Shown here one piece after another: positions 1-8,578 of a stretch of DNA of 64,000 bases (position 1 is the stretch's first letter; each line of letters opens with the position of its first letter). The notes under the pieces are model-generated. The model made no database searches. It worked only from the letters and a program-made list of their open reading frames with translations, and had not been told where the DNA came from. Both the position numbers and the translations under genes were made by a program. The stretch covers positions 2,281,001-2,345,000 of the forward strand of contig NZ_CP007033.1 of the NCBI RefSeq assembly GCF_000512895.1. Reading direction: 5' to 3'. The stretch comes from Dehalobacter restrictus DSM 9455. GTDB taxonomy: Bacteria > Bacillota > Desulfitobacteriia > Desulfitobacteriales > Syntrophobotulaceae.

Positions 1-913
1 CCCCTGAAGAAAGCGGTGCAAACTGCGCCGGCTGCACAAAGGTCGGCTGGACCTTCGGGGAGGGGAAATCCACGGGCGGCTGCCATTTGGTTTCCATTGG
101 CAAAGGTGGCGGAGCCTGAGGTCTCGGAATATTCGGCTCAAGCTGTACCGGGTCGGACGGTGCAGTATACTGGGGCATCGGCTCCGGTACTGTTTCCTGA
201 GCCGATGCCGTGTACATTTGTCCCAGAAGCTTATCGGCCATGCCTTTGGCGACGTCAAACGGAAGTACCTGAATCAGAACGCTGTCAATAATTCCTTCAA
301 TGATCATTCTAAAAGATACTCTGATCAATAATTCATCGGCATTCAGATTCTTGCTTAATTCATAGGCCTCCTCGTCCTTCTCCGCTACGATAACGCGGGG
401 TGGTGTAATATCCACAACGGAATTAAACACCGTGGACATGGATGTGGCCGCTGACCCCATCATTTGATTCATCGCTTCTGAAATGCCGCTTAATTGGATA
501 TCGGACAGTTCATTTGTCGGATTCTTGCCGGTTCCTCCCATCATCAAATCCACAATAATGGAACCATCTTCTCGGGAAAGAACCAGCATATTGGATCCTT
601 CAATCCCTTTTGTATATTTGACATCAATCAGTACATGCGGCACGGGATAATCTTCAAATACTTTCTTTGCTGTGGTCAAATCAACTTTTGGAGCAGTTAT
701 CTCAACGCGCTTTCCAACAAGCTGAGATAGCGTCGTTGCTGCTGTCCCCATCGATATATTCGCAATTTCTCCCATAGCGTCTTTTTCCATATCAGTAAGC
801 TCAATATGCTGGCTGCTGCGGGAAACAGGCTCGTCGGCCTCATGGGAATCGATATCCATCGAACCGGACAGCAAGGCATCTATCTCCTCCTGCGAAAGCA
901 TTCCGTTACCCAT
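1..913 (-). CDS. fliY: FliY flagellar switch phosphatase (partial, 3' end off window)
   Basis: Reads from an ATG at 913 with no stop before the left edge, so the C-terminal SpoA/FliN domain should lie outside. The N-terminus carries the FliM/FliY-type peptide EEIDALLSG. Two CheC-like repeats follow, EIANISMGTAATTL (near residue 50) and EAMNQMMGSAATSMS (near residue 145), each with the acidic-Asn pattern of CheY-P phosphatases. A Pro/Gln-rich linker ends the visible part. FliY sits in the C-ring and dephosphorylates CheY-P in Bacillus-type systems. The start overlaps the fliM stop by 8 bases, implying translational coupling. Family assignment is firm; the missing end is inferred. Confidence 0.93.
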   Translation of the reverse strand, partial: MGNGMLSQEEIDALLSGSMDIDSHEADEPVSRSSQHIELTDMEKDAMGEIANISMGTAATTLSQLVGKRVEITAPKVDLTTAKKVFEDYPVPHVLIDVKYTKGIEGSNMLVLSREDGSIIVDLMMGGTGKNPTNELSDIQLSGISEAMNQMMGSAATSMSTVFNSVVDITPPRVIVAEKDEEAYELSKNLNADELLIRVSFRMIIEGIIDSVLIQVLPFDVAKGMADKLLGQMYTASAQETVPEPMPQYTAPSDPVQLEPNIPRPQAPPPLPMETKWQPPVDFPSPKVQPTFVQPAQFAPLSSG

Positions 914-1898
914 CCTCATTCCCCCCTTTTTTTATGACCTCAGTAATCTGTACTGCCATTTTGTTTCCGAATAAACCAGGCATTCCCTTAAATTTAATGT
1001 ATTCCCCGACGTAGACGGAGAGAGGATCCTTGATGCCCTGATTCAGAGGGATCACATCCCCCCGTTCCAGATTGATCAGATCCTGTATCGTAATCTGGGC
1101 TTTACCGATAATGGCTTTCATCGGCACTTTGGCCCATTCAATCTTTTGCCGGATCAGTTCTCTCTCTGCGGATGATATGACCTTTCCTCCGGACGAGAAC
1201 AGCAGCAGATTATTCAGTTTTTCTAAAATCGGCTTCATAACAATATATGGAAGACAAACATTGATCATCCCCGATTGTTCTTCAATCTTCACCTCCATGG
1301 TTACAACAACCACCATTTCGTTTGAAGCAACAATCTGGGTGAATTGGGAATTTGTCTCCACATTAACCAGCTGAGGATTCCCTTCAAAAATTTCAGCCCA
1401 GGCTTCCCCCATTAATTGAACGATCTTGCCGAGCCGGCTGACAATGATTTTACGTTCGATTTCAGTCAGATCACGATTTTTGGCCGGTTCCGCACCATGA
1501 CCGCCAAGCAGTCTGTCCACCAGAATGAAGGCCAGCGAAGGGCTAAGTTCAAGCAGTCCATTTCCTTCCAGCGGCGGCATGCTGAAAATTCCAAGGATCG
1601 TCGGATAGGGCAAAGAACGGATAAATTCATCATACGTCACCTGCTCGGTAGACAGCACTTTGGCATCCACGGCAGTATGCATGTTCCCAGCCAGAAAAGT
1701 CGCCAGTGAACGGCAAAAATTCTCATGAATATTCAGCAAGGAGTTCAGCTGCCCTTTGGAAAACTTGTTGGGCCTTTTAAAATCATAAACTTTTATTTTA
1801 TGAGGGCTGGACATTTTGATGGTTTCTTCATCAACTGAGCCGTCCGATAACGCATTTAGTAAAGCATCGATTTCCGCCTGGGATAATACTTCACCCAT
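906..1898 (-). CDS. fliM: Flagellar motor switch protein FliM
   Basis: 330 aa, normal for FliM. The N-terminal CheY-P-binding peptide is LSQAEIDALLNALSDG. The middle domain includes the GGHGAEP-type segment around residue 130 (VDRLLGGHGAEPAKNRDLT), and a C-terminal SpoA domain follows (EYIKFKGMPGLFGNKMAVQI). FliM forms the C-ring with FliG and FliY/FliN and switches rotation direction on CheY-P binding. It lies downstream of fliL and overlaps fliY by 8 bases. The GGAGGGATTGG just before the ATG supports the start. Confidence 0.97.
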   Translation of the reverse strand: MGEVLSQAEIDALLNALSDGSVDEETIKMSSPHKIKVYDFKRPNKFSKGQLNSLLNIHENFCRSLATFLAGNMHTAVDAKVLSTEQVTYDEFIRSLPYPTILGIFSMPPLEGNGLLELSPSLAFILVDRLLGGHGAEPAKNRDLTEIERKIIVSRLGKIVQLMGEAWAEIFEGNPQLVNVETNSQFTQIVASNEMVVVVTMEVKIEEQSGMINVCLPYIVMKPILEKLNNLLLFSSGGKVISSAERELIRQKIEWAKVPMKAIIGKAQITIQDLINLERGDVIPLNQGIKDPLSVYVGEYIKFKGMPGLFGNKMAVQITEVIKKGGNEDG

Positions 1899-1925
1899 CC
1901 AATCCCTCCTCCTTAAAATTATGTT

Positions 1926-2363
1926 TTAATCATAAATGAAATTTTTAAACAACACTTCTTTGATCTGGTCGCCGCAGACGTCATTCAACTCGGTCAGCAG
2001 CTCCTTTTTGAGTTTTTCACGTCCTTCATTTGTCCGAATATCGTCAATTCCTTTTGATCCAACCACAGAAATGATACGGTCTCTCAAGAATATTTCTTTT
2101 TCAGTGATCTTCTCTGCAGATTTTTTGTTTGCGCCTTCCAGCACAATATTCGTCTTGACCATTCCACCTCCGTCGAGGTTGATCATGAATTCCTCTTCCA
2201 TTTCGATCAGCGGTCCGACTTCCTCCGTATCTTTTTTTTCGACCTGCGCGGTGCCTGAAGCGGAACCAGGAAAGATTTTATCTTTAACAATCATGCCGCC
2301 TACGCCAAGCCCGGCTCCAATGACCATAAAGATAAGGGGCACGACAATGCTTTTAATTTTCAT
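1926..2363 (-). CDS. fliL: Flagellar basal body-associated protein FliL
   Basis: 145 aa from the ATG at 2363, which has AGAGGAGG a few bases upstream; a longer reading to 2435 is open but has no site and would run into flbD. A single N-terminal membrane helix (IVVPLIFMVIGAGLGVGGMI) is followed by a periplasmic-type domain with the family pattern GPLIEMEEEFMINLDGG and a C-terminal VLFKNFIYD. FliL surrounds the stator and supports motor torque. Its start lies inside the end of flbD (11-base overlap). Confidence 0.92.
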   Translation of the reverse strand: MKIKSIVVPLIFMVIGAGLGVGGMIVKDKIFPGSASGTAQVEKKDTEEVGPLIEMEEEFMINLDGGGMVKTNIVLEGANKKSAEKITEKEIFLRDRIISVVGSKGIDDIRTNEGREKLKKELLTELNDVCGDQIKEVLFKNFIYD

Positions 2364-2568
2364 TACTGCGGGTTCCTCCTCTGAATTCTGGATGACAGCG
2401 TCTTCGAAATGCTGCAATCTTTTCGATGAGCTCATCGATGGATTCTTTGACGACGTACTTCTTTTCAGTGGTCAGTGTAATGACCGTGTCGGGAGTAGCT
2501 TCCGCCGTCTCAATCAAGTCGGGATTTATGGTAAATTCTTTGTTGTTCAGTCTTGTCAAAAAAATCAC
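2353..2568 (-). CDS. flbD: FlbD/YlzI family flagellar protein
   Basis: 71 aa starting at a GTG (2568) directly after AGGAGGATTGAT; the ATG two bases upstream is followed at once by a stop, so the GTG is the only sensible start. Sequence VIFLTRLNNKEFTINPDLIE and a VITLTTEKKYVVKES segment are typical of FlbD, a small conserved protein found in Firmicute flagellar operons between flgE and motA/fliL; its biochemical role is poorly known. Here it follows fliJ directly, because fliK, flgD and flgE are missing from the usual order. Confidence 0.88.
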   Translation of the reverse strand: MIFLTRLNNKEFTINPDLIETAEATPDTVITLTTEKKYVVKESIDELIEKIAAFRRRCHPEFRGGTRSNEN

Positions 2569-2569
2569 A

Positions 2570-3013
2570 TCAATCCTCCTGTGTTTTCCAGCCTCTGAGG
2601 TTCTGGGCGATTTCATCAATCTCAGTCTGTTCTTTCTTTAATTCCGCTATATGAAAAAGTCTTATTTTCTTTTCTTTAAGCCTTTTGTATTTTTCTGTTT
2701 TAATTCGGCATTCCAGCAGCTTTTCCCTTTGTTTTTCGACCCGAATATTTTGTTCTTCGACTTCTTTTTCCCGCTTCAGTAAAATATTCCTTTGATCATA
2801 ACAGTATCTTTGCCAGAGACTCAGCATCTGCGGCTCTTCAAGACAAGCTATTTTCTGTTTCTCCAAGGCCGCGTTCAGAAGCTGCGCCTGGAGATCCTTT
2901 TGTTCAGCCGCCTCGCGCAGCGTTCTAAGCTCCTGCGCCAGTAAGCCCTGCTCGATATCCATTTCCTGCTCGGCCAGCCGGAGAGAAGCCTCCAGCCGAA
3001 ATTTGAAAGGCAT
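2570..3013 (-). CDS. fliJ: FliJ flagellar export chaperone
   Basis: 147 aa, almost entirely charged coiled coil, starting MPFKFRLEASLRLAEQEMD, which matches the N-terminal pattern of FliJ (FxFrLqtvLrlae). FliJ inserts into the FliI hexamer ring and links it to FlhA, and escorts unloaded chaperones. The ATG shares its first base with the fliI stop (TGATG); a GTG one codon earlier is an alternative start. Function rests on position after fliH-fliI and the coiled-coil profile. Confidence 0.85.
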   Translation of the reverse strand: MPFKFRLEASLRLAEQEMDIEQGLLAQELRTLREAAEQKDLQAQLLNAALEKQKIACLEEPQMLSLWQRYCYDQRNILLKREKEVEEQNIRVEKQREKLLECRIKTEKYKRLKEKKIRLFHIAELKKEQTEIDEIAQNLRGWKTQED

Positions 3014-4326
3014 CACGTACCGTCCTCTTCAAAAACATTTTGCATGAAGCTCAGCATTTCGGCAAAGCTGCATTTTCCATTTGTATTCTGACAGACGAAA
3101 GCGCGTATCTTTTCATCATATTTGATAGCCTGGTCAATCCGGCTGCTGCTTCCCGCCACATAGGCACCGATGTCGATCAAGTCTTTGGCTTCACGGTAGA
3201 CTGCAAGATGTTCCCGGATTTTCCCGGCGAGTTCCTGGACCCGGGGATCCGCAACATCGTTCATTAAGCGGCTGATGGATTGCAGGACGTCGATAGACGG
3301 ATAATGATTTTTTGACGCCAGCTCCCTGGTCAAAACAATATGGCCGTCCAGTATTCCTCTTACAGCATCTGCAATGGGTTCATTATGATCATCACCATCA
3401 ACAAGGACGGTATAGATCCCTGTGATACTTCCTTTCTCCGATAAACCAACTCTTTCCAAAAGTTTTGGCAGCATAGCAAATACGGAGGGAGGATATCCCC
3501 TGGTTGCCGGAGGTTCCCCGACGGTCAGGCCTATTTCCCGCTGGGCCATCGCGAAGCGGGTCACGGAATCCATCATGAACAGCACATTCTTCCCTTTGTC
3601 GCGGAAATACTCGGCGACCGCAGTTGCCGTAAAGGCGGCTTTCAGTCTGACGAGAGCAGGCTGGTCCGATGTCGCGACGATGATTACAGACCGGGATAAA
3701 CCCTCTTCGCCGAGATCTTTCTCCATAAAATCCCGCAACTCTCGTCCGCGTTCCCCAACAAGCGCAATCACGTTTACATCAGCCTCCGAATTCCGGGCCA
3801 TCATCCCTAAAAGGGTGCTTTTGCCGACACCTGACCCGGCAAATATACCCATTCTTTGACCCCTGCCCATGGTCAGCAGTCCGTCGATGACTCTGACGCC
3901 AACGTTCAGAGGCTCACGAATACGCGGTCTAAGCAGCGCGCTGGGAGGCCTATTATGAAGCGGATAAGCTTGATCCGTATTCAAAGATCTTCCATCAAGC
4001 GGCTGTCCAAGTCCGTCCAGGATCCTACCCAGCAATCCAGGCCCCACTTTGACATTCAGCGTTTCATCCTGGGGGACCACCTTATCACCGGGGGCTACGC
4101 CTTCCAATTCCCCGAGCGGCATAAACAGGGTCTTTGTTCCTCTGAAGCCGACAACCTCAGCAGGGATTGCTTTGGAGCCGGAAGCCATAATATGGCAGTA
4201 TTTCCCGACGCTGACCCTCGGGCCGTCCGCCTCAACCAGAAGGCCGCTGATTTTAGAGACTAATCCCCAGGCTGAAATAGGCTCGTATTGTTCAATCTTC
4301 CGGGCCAGCGTCTTCCAGTCGGCCAT
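3013..4326 (-). CDS. fliI: FliI flagellum-specific export ATPase
   Basis: 437 aa, full length for FliI. Walker A is GSGVGKST near residues 164-171, and Walker B lies in NVLFMMDSVTRFAMAQREIG; the F1-beta-like fold continues through GERGRELRDF and the conserved LVDGDDHNEPIADAVRGILDG region. FliI hydrolyses ATP at the cytoplasmic face of the flagellar type III export gate. Its ATG lies 35 bases inside the end of fliH, so the two are likely translationally coupled. Confidence 0.97.
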   Translation of the reverse strand: MADWKTLARKIEQYEPISAWGLVSKISGLLVEADGPRVSVGKYCHIMASGSKAIPAEVVGFRGTKTLFMPLGELEGVAPGDKVVPQDETLNVKVGPGLLGRILDGLGQPLDGRSLNTDQAYPLHNRPPSALLRPRIREPLNVGVRVIDGLLTMGRGQRMGIFAGSGVGKSTLLGMMARNSEADVNVIALVGERGRELRDFMEKDLGEEGLSRSVIIVATSDQPALVRLKAAFTATAVAEYFRDKGKNVLFMMDSVTRFAMAQREIGLTVGEPPATRGYPPSVFAMLPKLLERVGLSEKGSITGIYTVLVDGDDHNEPIADAVRGILDGHIVLTRELASKNHYPSIDVLQSISRLMNDVADPRVQELAGKIREHLAVYREAKDLIDIGAYVAGSSSRIDQAIKYDEKIRAFVCQNTNGKCSFAEMLSFMQNVFEEDGT

Positions 4327-5158
4327 ACTTCAACCCCTCCCTGATGTATTTCTCTATCTTTTCCAACTGCATATCTATCCGGGCGTCAAATATCCCTTCT
4401 GAACATTCCAGAAAAATATCACCGCCCTTGAGCGTTTCATCGACAATGACCAAATAGCCCGGTTTGCTCTCCGCCGGAAGCTCTTTGTACCACTCCCAAT
4501 CTCTGCCGGACAGGTGAATTTTAATACTCTGTTTATCACTGGGCAGCAGGGTAAGATTCTTGATGAGACCTAAAAGAATTTCCGGATTGATATCCAATGA
4601 GGTATGTATAATTCTGCTGCAAATCTTCAGACAAAGGTCTGCTAATTCCCTGTCTGCTTTGTTGAATTCATCCGCCAGAACCTTTTGGGCCATCTCCAGA
4701 TAGTTTTTGGCCTGCCGGGTAATCACGTCCGCTTGAGACTGAGCTTCGTCGAGCCCTTTATTGTAACCTTCCGTGTAAGCGACGGTTGCAATCTCACTTT
4801 TGGCTTTTTCCTGGTACGCGGTAGTTAAGGCTTCGCTTTCCTTCCGAGCGTTTTCAATGATTTGAGCCGATGTTTTTTTTGCTTCGGCAATCAGCTCATC
4901 CGCTTCAGCCCTGGCTTTCGCCAGGATATCGGATACCTCCGGTCCCCAGTCTTCCTCTGGAAGCGCAGCCGTTTCAGTTACACACTGCTCCATGACCATA
5001 CGTTCTTCCGATACGGACATTACGGCCAGGGACGACGTGGTATCATAAACATTCGTCCTATTTCTGTATTTCTCCGGGTCAGGTGACTCCAGAATCCGCG
5101 GAGAAGAAATTTCAATAACTTTGCTCTTCAGAACCGAGGTCTTAATAGATAATTTCAT
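4292..5158 (-). CDS. fliH: FliH flagellar assembly protein (FliI regulator)
   Basis: 288 aa from the ATG at 5158, preceded by AGAGGTGGTG; GTG codons just upstream are possible alternatives. A variable N-terminus leads to a long Ala/Glu/Lys helix (about residues 80-170, AKARAEADELIAEAKK) and a C-terminal V-ATPase-E-like domain (CLKICSRIIHTSLDINPEI; GDIFLECSEGIFDARIDMQ). FliH dimers bind FliI and restrain its ATPase. The start overlaps the fliG end by 17 bases and the end overlaps fliI. Confidence 0.9.
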   Translation of the reverse strand: MKLSIKTSVLKSKVIEISSPRILESPDPEKYRNRTNVYDTTSSLAVMSVSEERMVMEQCVTETAALPEEDWGPEVSDILAKARAEADELIAEAKKTSAQIIENARKESEALTTAYQEKAKSEIATVAYTEGYNKGLDEAQSQADVITRQAKNYLEMAQKVLADEFNKADRELADLCLKICSRIIHTSLDINPEILLGLIKNLTLLPSDKQSIKIHLSGRDWEWYKELPAESKPGYLVIVDETLKGGDIFLECSEGIFDARIDMQLEKIEKYIREGLKYGRLEDAGPED

Positions 5159-6149
5159 CTGCACCACCTCTGGAGATCACAATCGCTCCAGCTTCCTCCA
5201 GCTTACGAATTACTTTGACAATCTTCTGCTGAGCCTCTTCCACTTCACGCAGCCTAACGGGGCCCATAAACTGCATATCTTCCTTCAGCATACCGGCAGA
5301 CCTACTGGACATATTCGCGAGAATCTTCTGCGTGACATCTTCATTGGAACCTTTTAGCGCCAAGGCAAGATCCTTGGTCTCCACTTCACGTAGCACCAGC
5401 TGAACAGAACGGTCGTCAAGTAGGATGACGTCATCAAACACAAACATCTGCCTCTTAATCTGTTCGGCAAGATCGGGATCATCCATCTCCAGAACGTCCA
5501 TGACCGTTTTTAACGTACCGGGATCCGTCCGGTTAAGCATATCGACGACAGACTGCATCCCGCCTGAAGATGTATAATCGGTCGGGGCAAGATTGGAGAT
5601 TTTATTTTCAAGGACCTTCTCTATTTCTTTCAGTACTTCCGGACTTGTTCTTCCCATCAGAGCAATCCTTTTCGTGACTTCAGCCTGGAGGTCCTGAGGC
5701 AGGCTCCCTAAAATCGTAGCCGCTTTGTCCGACGGAAGGTGCGTCATAATTAAAGAAATCGTCTGCGGGTGCTCGCCCTGAATAAAAGAAAACAACTGTT
5801 TGGCATCCGTACGGCGAACAATGTCAAACGGACGCATCTTCAGCGAAGAGGACAAACGTCCAATAATATCAAACGCTCTTTGCTGTCCCAAAGCCCGTTC
5901 TAAGACATCCCTGGCATATTCAATGCCGCCTTGCGCGATGTAATTGCTGGCCAGACACATTTTATGAAATTCATCAATCACCGAGTCCCTTTGTTCCTCA
6001 GACACCTTGCGCATATTGGACATTTCCAGCGTAAGCTGTTCGATCTCCGGCTCCGAAAGAAATTTTATGATTTCCGAAGATCTTTCCGGGCCCAAGGTAA
6101 TCAGTAGTACTGCCGCTTTTTGTAATCCCGTAAAAATTCCGCTGCTCAT
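5142..6149 (-). CDS. fliG: Flagellar motor switch protein FliG
   Basis: 335 aa, standard length. The N-terminal FliF-binding domain starts KAAVLLITLGPERSSEI; the middle domain has the EHPQTI motif near residues 126-131; the C-terminal domain has DDVILLDDRSVQLVLREV and the charged torque helix. FliG is the C-ring protein that contacts the MotA stator. The start is two bases after the fliF stop, in a tight operon. Confidence 0.97.
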   Translation of the reverse strand: MSSGIFTGLQKAAVLLITLGPERSSEIIKFLSEPEIEQLTLEMSNMRKVSEEQRDSVIDEFHKMCLASNYIAQGGIEYARDVLERALGQQRAFDIIGRLSSSLKMRPFDIVRRTDAKQLFSFIQGEHPQTISLIMTHLPSDKAATILGSLPQDLQAEVTKRIALMGRTSPEVLKEIEKVLENKISNLAPTDYTSSGGMQSVVDMLNRTDPGTLKTVMDVLEMDDPDLAEQIKRQMFVFDDVILLDDRSVQLVLREVETKDLALALKGSNEDVTQKILANMSSRSAGMLKEDMQFMGPVRLREVEEAQQKIVKVIRKLEEAGAIVISRGGADEIIY

Positions 6150-6151
6150 CT

Positions 6152-7747
6152 TTATTGCTCCTCAGTCAGCCAGGTTTTGACTAATCTTGCCACATCATCC
6201 GGATTTTCCACCGTAAATTTTTCGACTTCTTGACGAATCTTCTCTTTTTCAATCTCTTCTGTCGTTTTGGCTTTCTTCCGAGCAAGTTTCAAATCGGCCT
6301 GCCGTTCAGCCTCAATCTGCGACGCCAGGATCTGTTCAGCTTCCTGCAGCGTGACAAATCTCGATCCATCCGCTATATCCATCGACTTGAGCGCCGATTG
6401 TTTCCTTCTAGACCTTAAGAATGCAAGCAAAAGAACAATTGCCAGCAACACACCTCCGCCAATTTCCGCATATTGCAGAATTTGGGCCTTGCGGACGGCA
6501 TTTTCTATCGCTGCCTGTTCTTCAAGCGCCGTCGTCTTTTCAAAAGGCAGTCTGGCCGCCTCAATCACATCACCGCGATCCTGATTATAGCCGACCGCAG
6601 AAGAAACAATATTCTTAACATTATCAAGCTGTTCATCCGTCACGCTGTCCGAATCCGCCAGAACAGATACGGTCAGCCTTTTGATCTGCCCCGGAGTTAC
6701 GACCGTTTCTTCCTGCGTCACGCTTGGTTGGAAATTTTCCGTCAGACTATTTTTCTCCGAAGTTGAGGTCGTGCCGTTTTGGCCGGTAACCGGATATCCG
6801 GGCACATTGGTTTCCGTGCCGGCAACACCCCCGTTGGCAGAAGTACTGCTGCTTTTCTCCGTGACTTCCTGACGGCTGGTAACAGCCCCGGTTTCATTTT
6901 TCTGACTGGTAATCTTTTTTTGATCAAAGTCAATGGTGGCGTTCGCTCTGACGATGGTGGTACCCGTCCCAAACACTTTATCCAGCATCGTTTGCACGGA
7001 ATTCTGGATGTCGTTTTCATACGTTTGCTGAACCTGAAGCTGGGTCGCAGATAATTTTTGCGGGGAAGTACTGCTCCCGAGAGCATCGGACAAGACATTG
7101 CCGTTCGTATCGACAATCGTTACCTTATCTATGCTAAGACCTTCAACCGAATAGGATAAAAGATTTGCGATTGCCCTTACCTGATTTTCCGACATTTCCT
7201 TTCCGTATTTTCGTTTAATCGTTACAGCAGCGGTTGTCACTTCCTGCTGCTCGGTAAACAGCGAGTCTTTAGGCATAACAATATGAACCCTTGCATATTC
7301 CACACCGTCAAGCGTTCCGATCGTTTGTTCAAGTTCTGTCTGCAGCCCCAATACGTACCTCAGTTTACGGTCCTCGTCAGTTTCACCGATTCTCATTTGA
7401 TTCAGGTAATCAAAACTAAAGGTACTTTCACTGGGAAGGCCTTCATTGGCCAGCTGCAGCCGGACTTCTGCAGCATCCTTTTGAGGAACCTCGATAGTTG
7501 AACCCCCATCCGCCAATTGATATTGGATCTTTAATCCTTTCAGCGCCTCCGTGATCGCTCCGGCTTCCTCGGTTTCCAAACCGGAAAACAGAACGGTATA
7601 CTCGGGACGGCTTGCCCAAAAGATAAGTGTAATCAAAGCAGTCGCAACAATAACCGGTGCGGCCACAAGAATGATCCTTTGCGGGTTGGTCAGTTTTTCC
7701 CAAAAATTACGCACAGCATTCCGTATTTCAGTTAAGGAAAAATTCAA
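6152..7747 (-). CDS. fliF: Flagellar MS-ring protein FliF
   Basis: 531 aa. Two membrane helices, near residues 25-45 (IILVAAPVIVATALITLIFW) and 437-455 (IGGGVLLAIVLLLAFL), flank ring-building domains with the conserved YTVLFSGLETEEAGAI, MRIGETDEDRKLRYVLGLQ and VHIVMPKDSLF segments. A Ser/Thr/Gly-rich insert lies around residues 290-350. The C-terminal tail binds FliG. FliF forms the membrane base of the flagellum on which export gate and C-ring assemble. Confidence 0.97.
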   Translation of the reverse strand: MNFSLTEIRNAVRNFWEKLTNPQRIILVAAPVIVATALITLIFWASRPEYTVLFSGLETEEAGAITEALKGLKIQYQLADGGSTIEVPQKDAAEVRLQLANEGLPSESTFSFDYLNQMRIGETDEDRKLRYVLGLQTELEQTIGTLDGVEYARVHIVMPKDSLFTEQQEVTTAAVTIKRKYGKEMSENQVRAIANLLSYSVEGLSIDKVTIVDTNGNVLSDALGSSTSPQKLSATQLQVQQTYENDIQNSVQTMLDKVFGTGTTIVRANATIDFDQKKITSQKNETGAVTSRQEVTEKSSSTSANGGVAGTETNVPGYPVTGQNGTTSTSEKNSLTENFQPSVTQEETVVTPGQIKRLTVSVLADSDSVTDEQLDNVKNIVSSAVGYNQDRGDVIEAARLPFEKTTALEEQAAIENAVRKAQILQYAEIGGGVLLAIVLLLAFLRSRRKQSALKSMDIADGSRFVTLQEAEQILASQIEAERQADLKLARKKAKTTEEIEKEKIRQEVEKFTVENPDDVARLVKTWLTEEQ

Positions 7748-7765
7748 CTACCTTTCCCCCTAGAA

Positions 7766-8086
7766 TTAGATTTGCATCTGCATGATCTGATTATAAGCAT
7801 CTATAACTTTATTACGTACGGTAACAGCTAGACCTAAAGTCAGGCTGGCTTTTTCCATGGCAATGACCGGCGTATGGAAATCATCGACTTGGCCCGTGGC
7901 CAGATCTGCCGCAGCCTGTTCAGCCTCCGCCTGCGTACGTTCAAGCTTATTGAGCGCGTCACTCAGAAAAGAAGAAAAACCAGTGGCACCATTGGCGTCG
8001 TTCGCTTTGGATGTTTGGGAAGTGCCTGTGTTATCCAAAGGAGAAAGCGGAACAATCGTCGTCAAAGGACCCAGCGCATTACTCAT
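7766..8086 (-). CDS. fliE: Flagellar hook-basal body adapter FliE
   Basis: 106 aa; the C-terminal half has the family signature (FSSFLSDALNKLERTQAEAE, then DFHTPVIAMEKASLTLGLAV and VIDAYNQIMQMQI). FliE joins the MS ring to the rod. It lies between flgC and fliF as in most flagellar operons. Confidence 0.95.
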   Translation of the reverse strand: MSNALGPLTTIVPLSPLDNTGTSQTSKANDANGATGFSSFLSDALNKLERTQAEAEQAAADLATGQVDDFHTPVIAMEKASLTLGLAVTVRNKVIDAYNQIMQMQI

Positions 8087-8089
8087 AGA

Positions 8090-8572
8090 TTACCCCTTTC
8101 CAATTTCCAGAGCTGTGGAAGCCATCGATTTACTGGCGTTCAAGGCGGTTACATTCGCTTCATAAGACCTGTTAGCCGAAATCATGTCAACCATTTCCGC
8201 TACAAGCGTCACATTCGGATAGCGCACATAGCCGACCGGGATTCCATCTTCGGCTGTTTGGGCCGCATCCGGGTTATCCGGATCATATTCCAGCCTGAAT
8301 TCATTGTCATCCTGAATAACAGCGGTGACCTGAACTCCTTCACCGCTTAAGCTGGTGCGGGCATCCTTAAATACACCTGCAAAATCCTTCTCCGATGGGC
8401 GAGAGGAAAAGACGGCGACTTCACGCTGATAAGGAATGGGGTTACCGGCCGCGGTTGTTTGTCCCGTATTGGTTGTATTGATATTGGCAATATTGTTAGA
8501 AATCAGGTCAAGCCTCAGCTTCTGAGCAGTGAGACCCGACGCGCTGATATTCATACCGGTAAACAGACCCAT
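8090..8572 (-). CDS. flgC: Flagellar proximal rod protein FlgC
   Basis: 160 aa. N-terminal rod/hook motif (FTGMNISASGLTAQKLRLDL, ISNNIANINTT) and C-terminal motif (EMVDMISANRSYEANVTALN). The ribosome site AAAGGAGGTAG lies in the last codons of cheB, so flgC is now translated as part of a cheB-flgC transcript. Its usual upstream partner flgB is absent here (see findings). Product assignment is firm. Confidence 0.95.
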   Translation of the reverse strand: MGLFTGMNISASGLTAQKLRLDLISNNIANINTTNTGQTTAAGNPIPYQREVAVFSSRPSEKDFAGVFKDARTSLSGEGVQVTAVIQDDNEFRLEYDPDNPDAAQTAEDGIPVGYVRYPNVTLVAEMVDMISANRSYEANVTALNASKSMASTALEIGKG

Positions 8573-8578
8573 ATTTTA

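Noticed and set aside
1936-2598. 220-residue plus-strand reading frame opposite fliL/flbD
   Set aside because: It lies antisense to two well-recognised flagellar genes and has no family motif.
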